A DNA stretch of 23,359 bases from Lachnospiraceae bacterium UBA1766 (GCA_002314715.1 DCGY01000090.1:1-23359); one strand, 5' to 3'. Positions 14,337 through 22,760 are shown, counted from the first letter of the stretch. Numbers and translations: made by a program. The notes: generated by a model not told the origin, from the letters alone.

Positions 14337-15617
14337 ATGAAAAAGTTTTTATCTACTTTACTTGCTATGGGAATGGTAGTTTCTATGGCAGCATGTGGAA
14401 ACAGCGGAAGCGGAGCTACTGCTAATCAGCAGCCTACCGCAGACAACCCGGTAGATCTCACCATGTGGTGTATCGCTACAGAAAGCGATTCCAACCGTCA
14501 TGCATATGAGGCTTCTATCGCAGATTTCAAGGCAGCTCATCCTGAAATCAACTTCACTTGGGAGACCACTCAGAACCAGGAGTACAAGACCAAGATTAAG
14601 GCAGCAGTTGCAGCAAACGAAATGCCTGATATCTTCTTTACCTGGGGTTGTGCATTCCTTGGTGACTTCGTAGACGCAGGACGTGTTTACTGTGTAGATG
14701 ATGTTTACAAGAAATACGCTTCTGAATTGCCTGAGGTTATGATGGGCAACGTTAAGTTCGATGGCAAGTACTATGGTGTACCTATGACCATGAACATTGT
14801 TGGTATGTTCTCTAACATGGAACTCTTAAAGCAGGTTGGTTACGATACCGTTCCCGGTACCTACGATGAGTTGATTGACTGTTGCGACAAGCTTGTTGCA
14901 AAGGGAATCATTCCTTTCGGATGCTCCGGTAAGGAAACCTGGTGTGTAACCGAGTACCTTGAGTCTATCATTGAGAAGACTGCAGGTGCTACCGCATTAA
15001 ATGATATCTTCGCAGGTAATGCTTCTTGGAACAATGCTGATGTATCTAAGGCTGTTGGTATCTTCCAGGAAATGATTGATAAGAAGTACTTCGATCCCGA
15101 AGGAATCGCTCTTGGTAACGATGAAGTTAAGCAGAACTTCATTTCCGGTAAGTATGCATTCTACATGAATGGTACCTGGAACTGTGCTGACTTCGATAAG
15201 GCTGGTCTTTCTGATAAGATTCAGGTTGCTGAATTCCCTGTAATCGATTCTTCCAAGTCTAAGCTTGGCGAGTTGATTGGTGGACCTTCTGATACTCTTG
15301 CAGTAGCAAAGGGATCTAAGAATGCAGCAGTAGCAGCTGAAGCAGCATTCGAGCTTGCAAAGGGCATTTGCCATTACGGATATTTGGATGGCAACGGACT
15401 TCCTGCTTGGACTCCTGATTACGATACCAGCGCTATCAATCCTTTGACTCAGTCTGTAGCAAAGATCGTAGCAAACTCCAGCCAGATGGTACTTTTCGGA
15501 GATACCGCTATGTCTGCTGATACCGCTAATACCTACCTTGATTACGTAGCACAGATTTATTCTTCTGCTATTGATGGTAAGGCATTTGTAGATGGACTTG
15601 TTAAGGACATCAAATAA
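14337..15617 (+). CDS. Sugar ABC transporter substrate-binding lipoprotein
   Basis: A 426-residue extracellular solute-binding protein, family 1, of the CUT1 carbohydrate importers. The signal peptide ends with a lipobox VSMAAC (C20), followed by a Ser/Gly-rich tether. The mature part begins VDLTMWCIATESDSN, as expected for this fold, and has the typical NEMPDIFFTWG phrase that lines the cleft and the later FYMNGTWN segment. It captures a sugar or oligosaccharide outside the cell and delivers it to the permeases encoded next. The start at 14337 has AGGAGG 6 nt ahead. Its codons look more uniform than its neighbours (many GGT, AAG, TTC, AAC), consistent with high expression. A hairpin in the 126-nt gap to the first permease probably sets the ratio of binding protein to channel. 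The ligand is not known. Confidence 0.93.
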   Translation: MKKFLSTLLAMGMVVSMAACGNSGSGATANQQPTADNPVDLTMWCIATESDSNRHAYEASIADFKAAHPEINFTWETTQNQEYKTKIKAAVAANEMPDIFFTWGCAFLGDFVDAGRVYCVDDVYKKYASELPEVMMGNVKFDGKYYGVPMTMNIVGMFSNMELLKQVGYDTVPGTYDELIDCCDKLVAKGIIPFGCSGKETWCVTEYLESIIEKTAGATALNDIFAGNASWNNADVSKAVGIFQEMIDKKYFDPEGIALGNDEVKQNFISGKYAFYMNGTWNCADFDKAGLSDKIQVAEFPVIDSSKSKLGELIGGPSDTLAVAKGSKNAAVAAEAAFELAKGICHYGYLDGNGLPAWTPDYDTSAINPLTQSVAKIVANSSQMVLFGDTAMSADTANTYLDYVAQIYSSAIDGKAFVDGLVKDIK

Positions 15618-15672
15618 ATTTCGTGATACTGTTTTAACAAAATGAGAATCGTTGGATTCTGATGGATTAAAG

Positions 15673-15723
15673 AAGTGGTTTCCAAAGGATTGTATGAAAT
15701 TTCGTTTGGGAACCACTTTTCCT
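15673..15723 (+). terminator. Intercistronic hairpin between binding protein and permease
   Basis: A 14-bp stem (15673-15686 with 15705-15718, one G-T wobble) with an 18-nt loop is followed by TTTTCCTTT. It lies between the binding-protein gene and the first permease. Further outward pairing of GATTAAAG (15664-15671) with CTTTAATC (15722-15729) is possible. It is likely a partial terminator or an RNA-stabilising structure that leaves more message for the binding protein. Confidence 0.6.
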
Positions 15724-15743
15724 TTAATCGGGAAGGAAAGAAA

Positions 15744-16628
15744 ATGACTAAGTTATACAGCAAGAAAACAACAATCCTTTTGTTCATTCTTCCTGCACTC
15801 GTATTGTTCATTGCAATTCTGGTAGCACCGATTTTTGCTTCCGGATTTTATAGCTTTTTTAAATGGAATGGTTTTGGAAAAAAGACCTTTATTGGATTCG
15901 ACAATTACAAGGAATTGTTTACCAGCGAGTCCATCGGATTTTTGAAGGCATTGAGAAATTCCTTATTGCTTGCTTTTTTCTCAGTGTTTATTCAGCTCCC
16001 TGTTTCTCTTGGACTCGCTCTCCTTTTAGGAAAAGGCAGAAAAGGGGAAAGAGCATTCCTTTCTATTTATTTCATCCCTGTGCTGATTTCCACAGTAGTA
16101 ATTGGTCAGCTGTGGTTAAAGATTTACAATCCTTCCTATGGTATTTTGAACGTAATTTTAAGATCCATCGGTTTGGATAGCCTGGCAAAGATATGGCTGG
16201 GTGAAACCAGTACAGCATTGGGAGCGGTTTTTGTTCCGATTTTGTGGCAATATGTTGGTTATCACATGCTGCTGATGTATGCCGGAGTAAAGAGTGTACC
16301 ACCGGAATATCGGGAAGCAGCGATGATTGACGGAGCAACAGAGGGACAGGTAAACCGATACATCGTATTACCCAGCATTAAACCGATTATCAAAATCAGT
16401 GTAATTTTTGCGGTAACCGGATCATTGAAATCCTTTGACTTGATTTATGTATTAACAAACGGTGGACCGTTACATGCAACAGAAGTGCCCAGTACCTTGA
16501 TGATTAATATGTTATTCTTACGTAATCGTTACGGAATGGGTAGTACCATTGCATTCTTATTGATTATCCTTTGCTTCTTCTTTGCAATCCTGATTGGATT
16601 GGCATTTAGAGAGAAAGAGGAGGTGTAG
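15744..16628 (+). CDS. Sugar ABC transporter permease, MalF-type
   Basis: A 294-residue inner-membrane permease of the CUT1 importers, with six membrane segments starting at about residue 11 (TTILLFILPALVLFIAIL). The EAA loop that docks the ATPase is clear: PPEYREAAMIDGATEGQ at about 184-200, followed by the conserved phrase YIVLPSIKP. It forms the translocation channel with the permease encoded next. The start at 15744 is chosen because AAGGA lies 6 nt ahead and the protein opens right before TM1; upstream in-frame codons fall inside the hairpin. The next gene begins 1 nt after its stop codon. No ATP-binding subunit is encoded nearby, so a shared MsmX/MsiK-type ATPase elsewhere is expected. 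Confidence 0.92.
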   Translation: MTKLYSKKTTILLFILPALVLFIAILVAPIFASGFYSFFKWNGFGKKTFIGFDNYKELFTSESIGFLKALRNSLLLAFFSVFIQLPVSLGLALLLGKGRKGERAFLSIYFIPVLISTVVIGQLWLKIYNPSYGILNVILRSIGLDSLAKIWLGETSTALGAVFVPILWQYVGYHMLLMYAGVKSVPPEYREAAMIDGATEGQVNRYIVLPSIKPIIKISVIFAVTGSLKSFDLIYVLTNGGPLHATEVPSTLMINMLFLRNRYGMGSTIAFLLIILCFFFAILIGLAFREKEEV

Positions 16629-16629
16629 T

Positions 16630-17490
16630 ATGCAGAATAATGGAACGATATTGAATGAAAAAAAGCGAATCAGCCCCAAGGAACTTGCTGTACAGATTAT
16701 TTTCTGGGTGTGGGCACTGATTAACTTGTTCCCTGTGTACTGGATGTTTACATTCTCGTTGAAAAGCAATGCAGAAATTTTTGGTGAGAATGTTGCGGGA
16801 CTCCCCAGAGAATGGCTATGGTCCAACTACACCAGAGCACTTCAGGTAGGAAATATCGGTAAATATTTCTTGAACAGTGTATTGGTTGCGGTTGTTACCA
16901 TTTTCATCGTAATGCTGGTAGCATTGATGGCAACCTTCGCATTGACCAGAATGATTTGGAAGGCAAAGAAGACCATGAACAGCTTCTTTATGCTGGGACT
17001 TACCATTCCGATTCATGCATCCATCGTACCGATTTATACCACCTTATCCAGACTTCATCTGCTGAATACTTATTTGGCTTTGATTATTCCTTATGCGGCA
17101 TTTTCATTGGCCATGGGTATCTTAATCTGTACCGGATTTATGGCAGATATTCCCATGGATTTGGATGAAGCGGCATGTATCGACGGCTGTGGAACCTGGG
17201 GGATTTTCTTCCGTATTATTGTACCGCTTATGAAACCCGCAGTGGCAACCGTATCCATCTACACCTTCTTACAGTGCTGGAACGAGTTGATGTTTGCAAA
17301 CATTTTTGTAAGCGATTCCGTACATAAAACTTTGCCGGTAGGTGTTCAGGCATTATCCGGTCAGTATATGACAGAATGGGGTCCTATCGGAGCGGCATTG
17401 GTGCTTGCAACCTTCCCTACCTTGATTTTCTATGCATTCTTCAGCAAGAAGATTCAGGACAGTTTTATCGCAGGTGCGGTAAAAGGTTAA
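16630..17490 (+). CDS. Sugar ABC transporter permease, MalG-type
   Basis: A 286-residue second permease of the CUT1 importer. It has a polar N-terminus and six membrane segments (first at about 22-42, IIFWVWALINLFPVYWMFTF). The EAA motif reads DLDEAACIDGCGTWGIFF at about 177-194, followed by IIVPLMKPA. The C-terminus (FYAFFSKKIQDSFIAGAVKG) is the usual ending of MalG-type permeases. The start at 16630 has AGAGGAGG (16616-16623) 6 nt ahead, inside the end of the preceding gene, and just 1 nt separates the two genes, so translation is likely coupled. A strong terminator follows the gene, so the kinase gene downstream has its own promoter or depends on read-through. Confidence 0.92.
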   Translation: MQNNGTILNEKKRISPKELAVQIIFWVWALINLFPVYWMFTFSLKSNAEIFGENVAGLPREWLWSNYTRALQVGNIGKYFLNSVLVAVVTIFIVMLVALMATFALTRMIWKAKKTMNSFFMLGLTIPIHASIVPIYTTLSRLHLLNTYLALIIPYAAFSLAMGILICTGFMADIPMDLDEAACIDGCGTWGIFFRIIVPLMKPAVATVSIYTFLQCWNELMFANIFVSDSVHKTLPVGVQALSGQYMTEWGPIGAALVLATFPTLIFYAFFSKKIQDSFIAGAVKG

Positions 17491-17502
17491 TTGCATATGG
17501 TG

Positions 17503-17536
17503 AAAAGTTGGCCCGGCGTATTTGCCGGGCCTTTTC
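17503..17536 (+). terminator. Intrinsic terminator after the sugar permeases
   Basis: A GC-rich perfect 8-bp stem, GGCCCGGC (17510-17517) with GCCGGGCC (17524-17531), a 6-nt loop and TTTTCTT form a Rho-independent terminator 19 nt after the permease stop codon. Confidence 0.9.
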
Positions 17537-17619
17537 TTATGGTTTCAAACTAAATTTTGCACCCATCGGCGCGCAGAGAGTGCTTTCCGCTCTTTGTTCT
17601 GCAAAAGCAGAAGGATTCG

Positions 17620-17648
17620 TTGAAAAAATACGAAAAAAATGATAGGAT
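17620..17648 (+). promoter_or_regulatory. Candidate promoter for the sensor kinase-regulator pair
   Basis: TTGAAA (17620-17625), a 17-nt spacer and TAGGAT (17643-17648) make a plausible sigma-A promoter about 48 nt before the kinase gene. A small hairpin, TTCTGC-AAAA-GCAGAA (17597-17612), lies just upstream. The remainder of the 206-nt gap holds only the terminator above. Confidence 0.4.
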
Positions 17649-17696
17649 TTATGTAGAATAAAAAATACTGAACAAATTTTTCTTTCGAGGTTTTTC

Positions 17697-19454
17697 ATGG
17701 CAAAAGTTTTTTTAACCCCAAAAGTGAATAAAGGTAACACCCGAAAAACCCTTCAGAAAACCATTGTGGCTTTGGTTGGAATTCTGATTGGGCTTTTTAT
17801 TGTGCTTTTTGCCATTTCAACGTTCATTATCGGCAAGAAGTCCAATGATGAATTCAAGAAACAAACAGCGGAAACGGCAGTAAATAATGCAGTATATACC
17901 TTGGAAGGAAGCTTGACAAACTACAATTATCTGACTCGTTTGCTGATGGTAAATGAGCGGATTGTGGAATATTTGAAGGCAGAAGAACCTACCCGTGACC
18001 AAATTTATGAGGCCAGACACGGCATTTATGAAATCCAGAATCTGTATAGTTATATTGATTCGGTTTACATTTTTCGAAACGATGGGGAATATGTAGGCAC
18101 CGAGCGTGCGGTTTATGAGATTGACATGGAAAGTGAAGAAAAGGACCACATTTTAGAGGCTTTCGGTTCTACTGTGATAACCATTAACGGAAACGGAATG
18201 ATTATAAAGTCAGACGAGGAACCATTATTAACACTGGCCAGAGCGGTCTATGACATCAATTCGCAGAAACTGATTGGAATGCTGTTTATGAATGTGTCCG
18301 GACAGTTTTTTGAGGATGCGTTGATTAAAACCAGTAAAGAAGACTTATGTATCATGGACCGTAACGGGGTGATTCTTTGCGGAAACAAAGAACTGGCGGA
18401 GTATGTCGGTTTGATTGAATCGAAGGAAATGACCTTTGATGAGATTGAACTGGGCGGAACGAGGAAAATTTTGGCTGCAACAGAGGGCTTTGAGCCGCTT
18501 TTGGTACTGGCCGCCTGCGGAACGACTACCAGGACCATATCCCTCAGCTTTTGGATTGCTATTTTTATTCCCTTTACCGCATTTATTCTGGTCATTACAT
18601 TGTTTTACCTATTTTTGAAAGCCAATATTGCACGCCCCATCGGACAGCTGACAGAGGCCATGGAGCAGACAAAATCTTCGGGATGGCTGAAAAAACTGGA
18701 TGCCCGGATGCCGGATAATGAGCTGGGAGAGCTTTCGGAAAGCTATAACTCGCTGATTGAATATTTGAATGAATTGTTTAACCAACAGATTGAAAATGAA
18801 AAGCTTATTCAAAAGGTGGAAATGCGGGTTTTACAAGAACAGATCAAACCCCACTTTTTATACAATACGCTGGAAACCATCAGTTATATGGCGGTGCAGG
18901 AAAAGGCGGAGAATACCCATGATGCGTTGGAGATTTTGGGCAATTTCTACCGGAATTTCTTAAACAACGGAAACCGGGAGATTACCCTGAAAAGAGAACT
19001 GCGTATTACGCAGGACTACTTGTCCTTGCAAAAGCTTCGTTATGGAGAAGCTTTTACCGACTGTTATGAAATAGAGGAAGAGACTTTGGATTGTATGATT
19101 CCCAAGCTGATTTTACAGCCCTTGGTGGAAAATGCAATTTATCACGGCATCCGGCCCAAGGGGGAGGAAGGTGTGATTCGGATTCGGACTTTCCGACAGC
19201 AGGAAGATTTGCACATTCAGGTATACGATACCGGTGTGGGAATGGACGAGGAACAAATACAACTGGCGTTGGCAAAGCAGACCGGGGACTCAAAAGATCC
19301 CGGATTTGGCTTGGCCGGCACCATTCATCGTATTCGGTTTTTCTGTAACGATCCGGATGCGGTTCGTATTCGCAGTGAACGAGGCGAGTTTACGGAAATC
19401 GAAATTGTGATTCCAAAGGTTTGGAGAAACAGAGAGGAGAACAGTCATGTATAG
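17697..19454 (+). CDS. YesM-type sensor histidine kinase
   Basis: A 585-residue membrane sensor kinase. TM1 spans about 20-46, an extracytoplasmic sensing region about 47-278, and TM2 about 280-305. A HAMP-like segment (ARPIGQLTEAMEQ) begins near 308, and the His_kinase domain typical of LytS/YesM proteins follows, with phosphoacceptor H386 in QEQIKPHFLYNTLE. The C-terminal ATPase domain shows the N-box LVENAIYHGIRPKG, the G1 box YDTGVGMD and GFGLAGT. Such kinases sense sugars or a loaded binding protein and phosphorylate an AraC-type regulator. GAGG 6 nt ahead supports the start. The gene overlaps the regulator gene by 8 nt, and the sugar transporter lies directly upstream, which suggests it controls that operon. 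Confidence 0.92.
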   Translation: MAKVFLTPKVNKGNTRKTLQKTIVALVGILIGLFIVLFAISTFIIGKKSNDEFKKQTAETAVNNAVYTLEGSLTNYNYLTRLLMVNERIVEYLKAEEPTRDQIYEARHGIYEIQNLYSYIDSVYIFRNDGEYVGTERAVYEIDMESEEKDHILEAFGSTVITINGNGMIIKSDEEPLLTLARAVYDINSQKLIGMLFMNVSGQFFEDALIKTSKEDLCIMDRNGVILCGNKELAEYVGLIESKEMTFDEIELGGTRKILAATEGFEPLLVLAACGTTTRTISLSFWIAIFIPFTAFILVITLFYLFLKANIARPIGQLTEAMEQTKSSGWLKKLDARMPDNELGELSESYNSLIEYLNELFNQQIENEKLIQKVEMRVLQEQIKPHFLYNTLETISYMAVQEKAENTHDALEILGNFYRNFLNNGNREITLKRELRITQDYLSLQKLRYGEAFTDCYEIEEETLDCMIPKLILQPLVENAIYHGIRPKGEEGVIRIRTFRQQEDLHIQVYDTGVGMDEEQIQLALAKQTGDSKDPGFGLAGTIHRIRFFCNDPDAVRIRSERGEFTEIEIVIPKVWRNREENSHV

Positions 19455-20184
19455 AGTCATGCTGATTGATGATGAAACTTCTGCCCGCAGATTATTGCAG
19501 GAATCCATTGACTGGAAAGCTCTGGATATGGAAATTGTTGGGGAAGCGGCCAGTGGTATCGAGGCCATTAACATTATTGATGAGCTTTTGCCGGATATTA
19601 TTTTTGTGGATATCAATATGCCTTTTATGAACGGGATTGAGTTTACCAAGCTGGCTACCGAGCGGTATAAGGAGCTGATGATTATTATTCTGACGGCTCA
19701 CGATGATTTTGAGTATGCCAGACAATGTATTCGCCTTCCGGTGGTGGATTATATGCTAAAACCGATTGTCCGACAGGATGTGCTGGATGTACTTACCGGC
19801 GTAAAAGAAAAGCTGGATGCCAAGAAACCAAAGGATCCGGAAAAGGGAGCAGAGATTGCCGCATCCGCCATTGATCAGATTTGTCAATATTTGCAGGAGA
19901 ACTTTACGGATTCCCAAATTAACCTGGCTTCTGTTGCACAGCAGTTCGGATTCAGCGCAAGCTACCTGAGTCGTAAGTTCAAACAGGAGAAGGGAAAAAG
20001 CTTTGTGGAATTCCTCATGGAGTGTCGAATGGAGCGGGCCATTGAACTGGCCGGCACCAATGCCAAAATGTTTTGTACGGCAGGTGATGTGGGAATTCCG
20101 GACCCCAATTACTTTGGACGGTGCTTTAAAAAGTATACCGGAATCAGTTATTCCGAGTATGTATCGAAATTGCATCAAGGATAA
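19447..20184 (+). CDS. Response regulator, receiver plus AraC-type DNA-binding domain (YesN-like)
   Basis: A 245-residue cytoplasmic regulator. The receiver domain (1-120) has the acidic pair D8-D9, the phosphoacceptor D55 in IIFVDINMP, T83 in ILTAHDD and K105 in YMLKPI. A short acidic/Lys linker leads to two helix-turn-helix motifs of the AraC family at about 138-243, ending with the family phrase DPNYFGRCFKKYTGISYSEY. Compared with other YesN-like proteins it lacks a long middle region, so it is a short form. Its start codon lies inside the end of the kinase gene (8-nt overlap), the usual way cognate pairs are coupled. The likely target is the sugar ABC operon upstream, possibly also the GH43 region; this is inferred from position only. 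Confidence 0.92.
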   Translation: MYRVMLIDDETSARRLLQESIDWKALDMEIVGEAASGIEAINIIDELLPDIIFVDINMPFMNGIEFTKLATERYKELMIIILTAHDDFEYARQCIRLPVVDYMLKPIVRQDVLDVLTGVKEKLDAKKPKDPEKGAEIAASAIDQICQYLQENFTDSQINLASVAQQFGFSASYLSRKFKQEKGKSFVEFLMECRMERAIELAGTNAKMFCTAGDVGIPDPNYFGRCFKKYTGISYSEYVSKLHQG

Positions 20185-20206
20185 TTGGGAAACATTCGAA
20201 AGTGCA

Positions 20207-20236
20207 TTGACCGATGATAGGCTTCATTGGTATAAT
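20207..20236 (+). promoter_or_regulatory. Near-consensus promoter for pilT
   Basis: TTGACC (20207-20212), an 18-nt spacer and TATAAT (20231-20236) with a TGG immediately before it (extended -10) make the best sigma-A promoter match in the window. It lies 60 nt upstream of the pilT start. An inverted repeat CGTTTG-CCG-CAAACG (20248-20262) would sit at the 5' end of the transcript. Confidence 0.75.
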
Positions 20237-20296
20237 AAAAAGAGTGGCGTTTGCCGCAAACGGGGAAATAAAAAATAAAAACACGGGGGTTTTAAA

Positions 20297-21343
20297 ATGG
20301 ATTTAAAAAATGTGATTGATTGGGCGTTAAATGAGAGTTGTTCGGATATTCATATTACGGTGGGAACCAATATGGCTGTCCGTAAATTTGGTACCTTACA
20401 GATTATGCCTTGGGAGGTTACACCCAAGGAGTGTGAAGCGATGATTTATTCCATCCTGGATTCCAAGCAGGAGGAGTATGTAAAGGATGGCAATGACCTG
20501 GATCTTGGTTATATGTATCCCGATGGAATTCGTATCAGAGCAAACATTTATCATCAGAGAAATAACCTGGCAGCCAGCATTCGTTTGTTGAGACAGTCGA
20601 TTCCTACCTTTGAGGAATTGGGACTTCCTCCGGTTGTTAAGAGTCTGGCAGAATTGCCAAGAGGTCTTGTACTGGTAACCGGACCTACCGGTTGCGGTAA
20701 GTCTACTACACTGGCTTCCATGGTAGATTATATTAACCGCAATACGCCCAGACATATTATGACCATCGAGGATCCGATCGAGTATATTTATCCTCACAAC
20801 ATGGCAATGATTCATCAGAGAGAAGTAGGCAAGGACGTAAACGGTTTTGCCACTGCACTCCGTTCCGCACTTCGTGAGGACCCGGATATCATTCTGGTAG
20901 GAGAAATGCGTGACTATGAGACCATTTCCGCAGCCATTTCCGCAGCAGAAACCGGACATCTGGTATTGTCTACCTTACATACTACCAGTGCGGCACAGAC
21001 CGTAGAACGTATCATTGATGCCTGTCCTTTGGAGGGTCAGAATCAGTTGCGTTCTCAGATTGTCAATGTATTAAAGGGTGTTATTACCCAGCAGTTGATT
21101 CCGTTAAAGAACGGTACCGGACGAGTAATCGCTACCGAGGTCATGGTTGCCAACCCTGCAATCTGTAATCTGATTCGTGAAAATAAGACCATTCAGATTC
21201 CCAGCCTGATTCAGTCCGGAAAGAAGGAGGGTATGCACTCCTTAAATGACAGCCTGGTAGATTTGGTTCGTAAGAATAAGATTAACAGAGAGGATGCTCT
21301 CAGCGTATCCAACAATCCCGGTACAATTGAGACTTTGATTTAA
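20297..21343 (+). CDS. pilT: PilT-type twitching/retraction ATPase
   Basis: A 348-residue hexameric secretion-type ATPase of the PilT group, which powers retraction of type IV pili. The N-terminal domain opens with VIDWALNESCSDIHI. The core shows Walker A GPTGCGKSTT (129-138), the Asp box TIEDPIEY (156-163) and Walker B with the PilT-typical REDPDIILVGEMRD (193-206). The His box GHLVLSTLHTTSA (220-232) follows. PilB assembly ATPases are longer (about 550 residues) and carry tetracysteine zinc sites that are absent here. GGGGG 7 nt ahead supports the start. No other pilus gene is in the window, and its neighbours are a response regulator and pyrE, so it stands alone with its own promoter. Confidence 0.93.
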   Translation: MDLKNVIDWALNESCSDIHITVGTNMAVRKFGTLQIMPWEVTPKECEAMIYSILDSKQEEYVKDGNDLDLGYMYPDGIRIRANIYHQRNNLAASIRLLRQSIPTFEELGLPPVVKSLAELPRGLVLVTGPTGCGKSTTLASMVDYINRNTPRHIMTIEDPIEYIYPHNMAMIHQREVGKDVNGFATALRSALREDPDIILVGEMRDYETISAAISAAETGHLVLSTLHTTSAAQTVERIIDACPLEGQNQLRSQIVNVLKGVITQQLIPLKNGTGRVIATEVMVANPAICNLIRENKTIQIPSLIQSGKKEGMHSLNDSLVDLVRKNKINREDALSVSNNPGTIETLI

Positions 21344-21490
21344 TCGGGCGGTAAGAAGCTACAGGAGCATGAAAAGCAAATTGCGGGAAAGAAGATTTCT
21401 TGCAAAACGGATTGAATAATTACGAAGTTTATGTTAGCCTAGGAAAGAACTGAGCTTTGAGAAGAAAGAATGAACTACAGGAGGTTTTGT

Positions 21491-22171
21491 ATGGAACAGT
21501 ACAAGCAGGAATTTATTGAATTTATGGTGGACTGCCAGGCGCTGAAGTTTGGTGATTTCACATTGAAGAGCGGAAGAAAATCTCCCTTCTTTATGAATGC
21601 AGGTGCGTATGTAACCGGTTCACAGCTGATGAAACTGGGGGAATATTACGCAAAGGCAATTCACGATAAGTACGGTGATGATTTCGATGTACTGTTTGGA
21701 CCTGCATACAAGGGAATCCCCATCAGCGTGGTAACTGCAGTAGCTTACAGTCAGTTATATGGAAAGGAAGTACGTTACTGTTCCGACCGCAAGGAAGAGA
21801 AGGATCACGGCGCAGACAAGGGCAGCTTCTTGGGCAGTCCTTTAAAAGATGGCGACAGAGTAATCATGATTGAGGATGTGACTACCTCCGGAAAGTCTAT
21901 GGAAGAAACCGTTCCCAAGGTAAAGGGTGCGGCAAATGTTACCATCGTTGGACTTATGGTTTCCTTAAATCGTATGGAAGTAGGTCTTGGCGGAGTAAAG
22001 GGTGCATTGGATGAAATTAAAGATACTTATGGATTTGACACTGCCGCAATTGTAAATATGGCAGAAGTTACCGAGCATCTTTACAACAAAGAATACAAGG
22101 GTAAGGTTTTGATTGATGACACCTTAAAGGCTGCAATCGATACTTACTATGAGACCTACGGCACGAAATAA
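21491..22171 (+). CDS. pyrE: Orotate phosphoribosyltransferase
   Basis: A 226-residue cytosolic enzyme that joins orotate with PRPP to make OMP, the step before pyrF in UMP synthesis. The PRPP-binding loop VIMIEDVTTSGKS is at about 134-146, and the substrate strand ALKFGDFTLKSGRKSPFFMN at about 17-36 is typical of PyrE. The flexible catalytic loop (SDRKEEKDHGADKGSFLG, about 107-124) has the expected Lys, Glu and His. AGGAGG at 21479-21484 lies 6 nt ahead of 21491; the in-frame ATG at 21470 has no such site. The 147-nt gap from pilT has neither a clear terminator nor a clear promoter, so its transcription start is unresolved. Confidence 0.95.
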   Translation: MEQYKQEFIEFMVDCQALKFGDFTLKSGRKSPFFMNAGAYVTGSQLMKLGEYYAKAIHDKYGDDFDVLFGPAYKGIPISVVTAVAYSQLYGKEVRYCSDRKEEKDHGADKGSFLGSPLKDGDRVIMIEDVTTSGKSMEETVPKVKGAANVTIVGLMVSLNRMEVGLGGVKGALDEIKDTYGFDTAAIVNMAEVTEHLYNKEYKGKVLIDDTLKAAIDTYYETYGTK

Positions 22172-22224
22172 GCTTTAAGTACTTGCAGAGAACAGACAGA
22201 GCATGGTAGAAAGCGAGGATTCCT

Positions 22225-22377
22225 ATGGAAGAAAAAACCTATAAGACAATGGGCGTTACCGGCGCATGGAATATTGCACTTGGTGTGATTACCCTGGTAA
22301 TCGGAATCGTAACCGGTGTGTTGTTAATAATTGGCGGAGCCAGATTACTGGCCGGAAAATCTAAAATATTGTTTTAA
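22225..22377 (+). CDS. Small single-pass membrane protein, 50 residues
   Basis: A 50-residue open frame with a good ribosome binding site (AGGA at 22216-22219, 5 nt before the ATG). The protein has a short polar N-terminus (EEKTYKTMG), one long hydrophobic stretch at about 14-38 and a basic C-terminus (ARLLAGKSK), so a single- or hairpin-membrane peptide is expected. Gly residues are evenly spaced along the helix, which favours packing against other helices. It lies 53 nt after pyrE and before a second small membrane protein. From memory, similar small proteins occur in Lachnospiraceae next to the following gene, but I cannot confirm this without a search. Function unknown. Confidence 0.7.
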   Translation: MEEKTYKTMGVTGAWNIALGVITLVIGIVTGVLLIIGGARLLAGKSKILF

Positions 22378-22384
22378 AAAGGAT

Positions 22385-22420
22385 AAAGGTGTTTCCGCAG
22401 GGGAATGCCTTTCCTCTTTT
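22385..22420 (+). terminator. Terminator-like hairpin between small membrane genes
   Basis: A 12-bp stem (22385-22396 with 22401-22412, three G-T wobbles), a 4-nt loop and a CCTCTTTT tail lie just after the 50-residue gene. It overlaps the leader of the next gene, so it may be a weak terminator rather than a complete stop. Confidence 0.5.
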
Positions 22421-22433
22421 GTGGAGAAGTTTT

Positions 22434-22760
22434 ATGGCAGGTAAGAAAAAAAGAAAATATATTTATACCAATAAATCCCATCCCCAGGAAGCAATTTTTT
22501 CCGTGATTCTGGGGGCTATCAGCGGTATCTCCATGATGATTGTGGTTTATTTGTCCTACCTGCATGAGGGAGAAACCATTGCAGGTTACGGACTTACCGG
22601 ATTTTTGGCGGTAGTGTTTTCTCTGATTGGTTTCGTATTAAGTTTGCGCTCTTTGGAACAAAAAGATATTTTTCGCTTTTTCGGAGTGCTTGGTTTGATT
22701 TTGAACCTATTGGTTTTGTTTGCGGTAGGTGGAATCGTATATATGGGTACAGTGTATTAA
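22434..22760 (+). CDS. Small three-helix membrane protein, DUF6142-like
   Basis: A 108-residue membrane protein. A very basic N-terminus (AGKKKRKYIYTNKSH) is followed by membrane helices at about 22-43, 56-74 and 82-104. A short polar turn, LRSLEQKDIF, lies between the second and third. The overall pattern (basic start, TNKSHP, then helices, then LRSLEQKD) resembles a small family annotated as DUF6142 in Clostridia; this is from memory and needs a profile search. GGAG at 22423-22426 lies 7 nt before the ATG at 22434. An upstream in-frame start would read through the hairpin and is rejected. The next gene begins 11 nt after the stop, so the two are probably co-transcribed. Function unknown. 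Confidence 0.75.
   Translation: MAGKKKRKYIYTNKSHPQEAIFSVILGAISGISMMIVVYLSYLHEGETIAGYGLTGFLAVVFSLIGFVLSLRSLEQKDIFRFFGVLGLILNLLVLFAVGGIVYMGTVY

Noticed and set aside
14997..15716. A 239-codon open frame on the minus strand
   Set aside because: It overlaps the binding-protein gene and the intercistronic hairpin, with no start signal and no recognisable domain.
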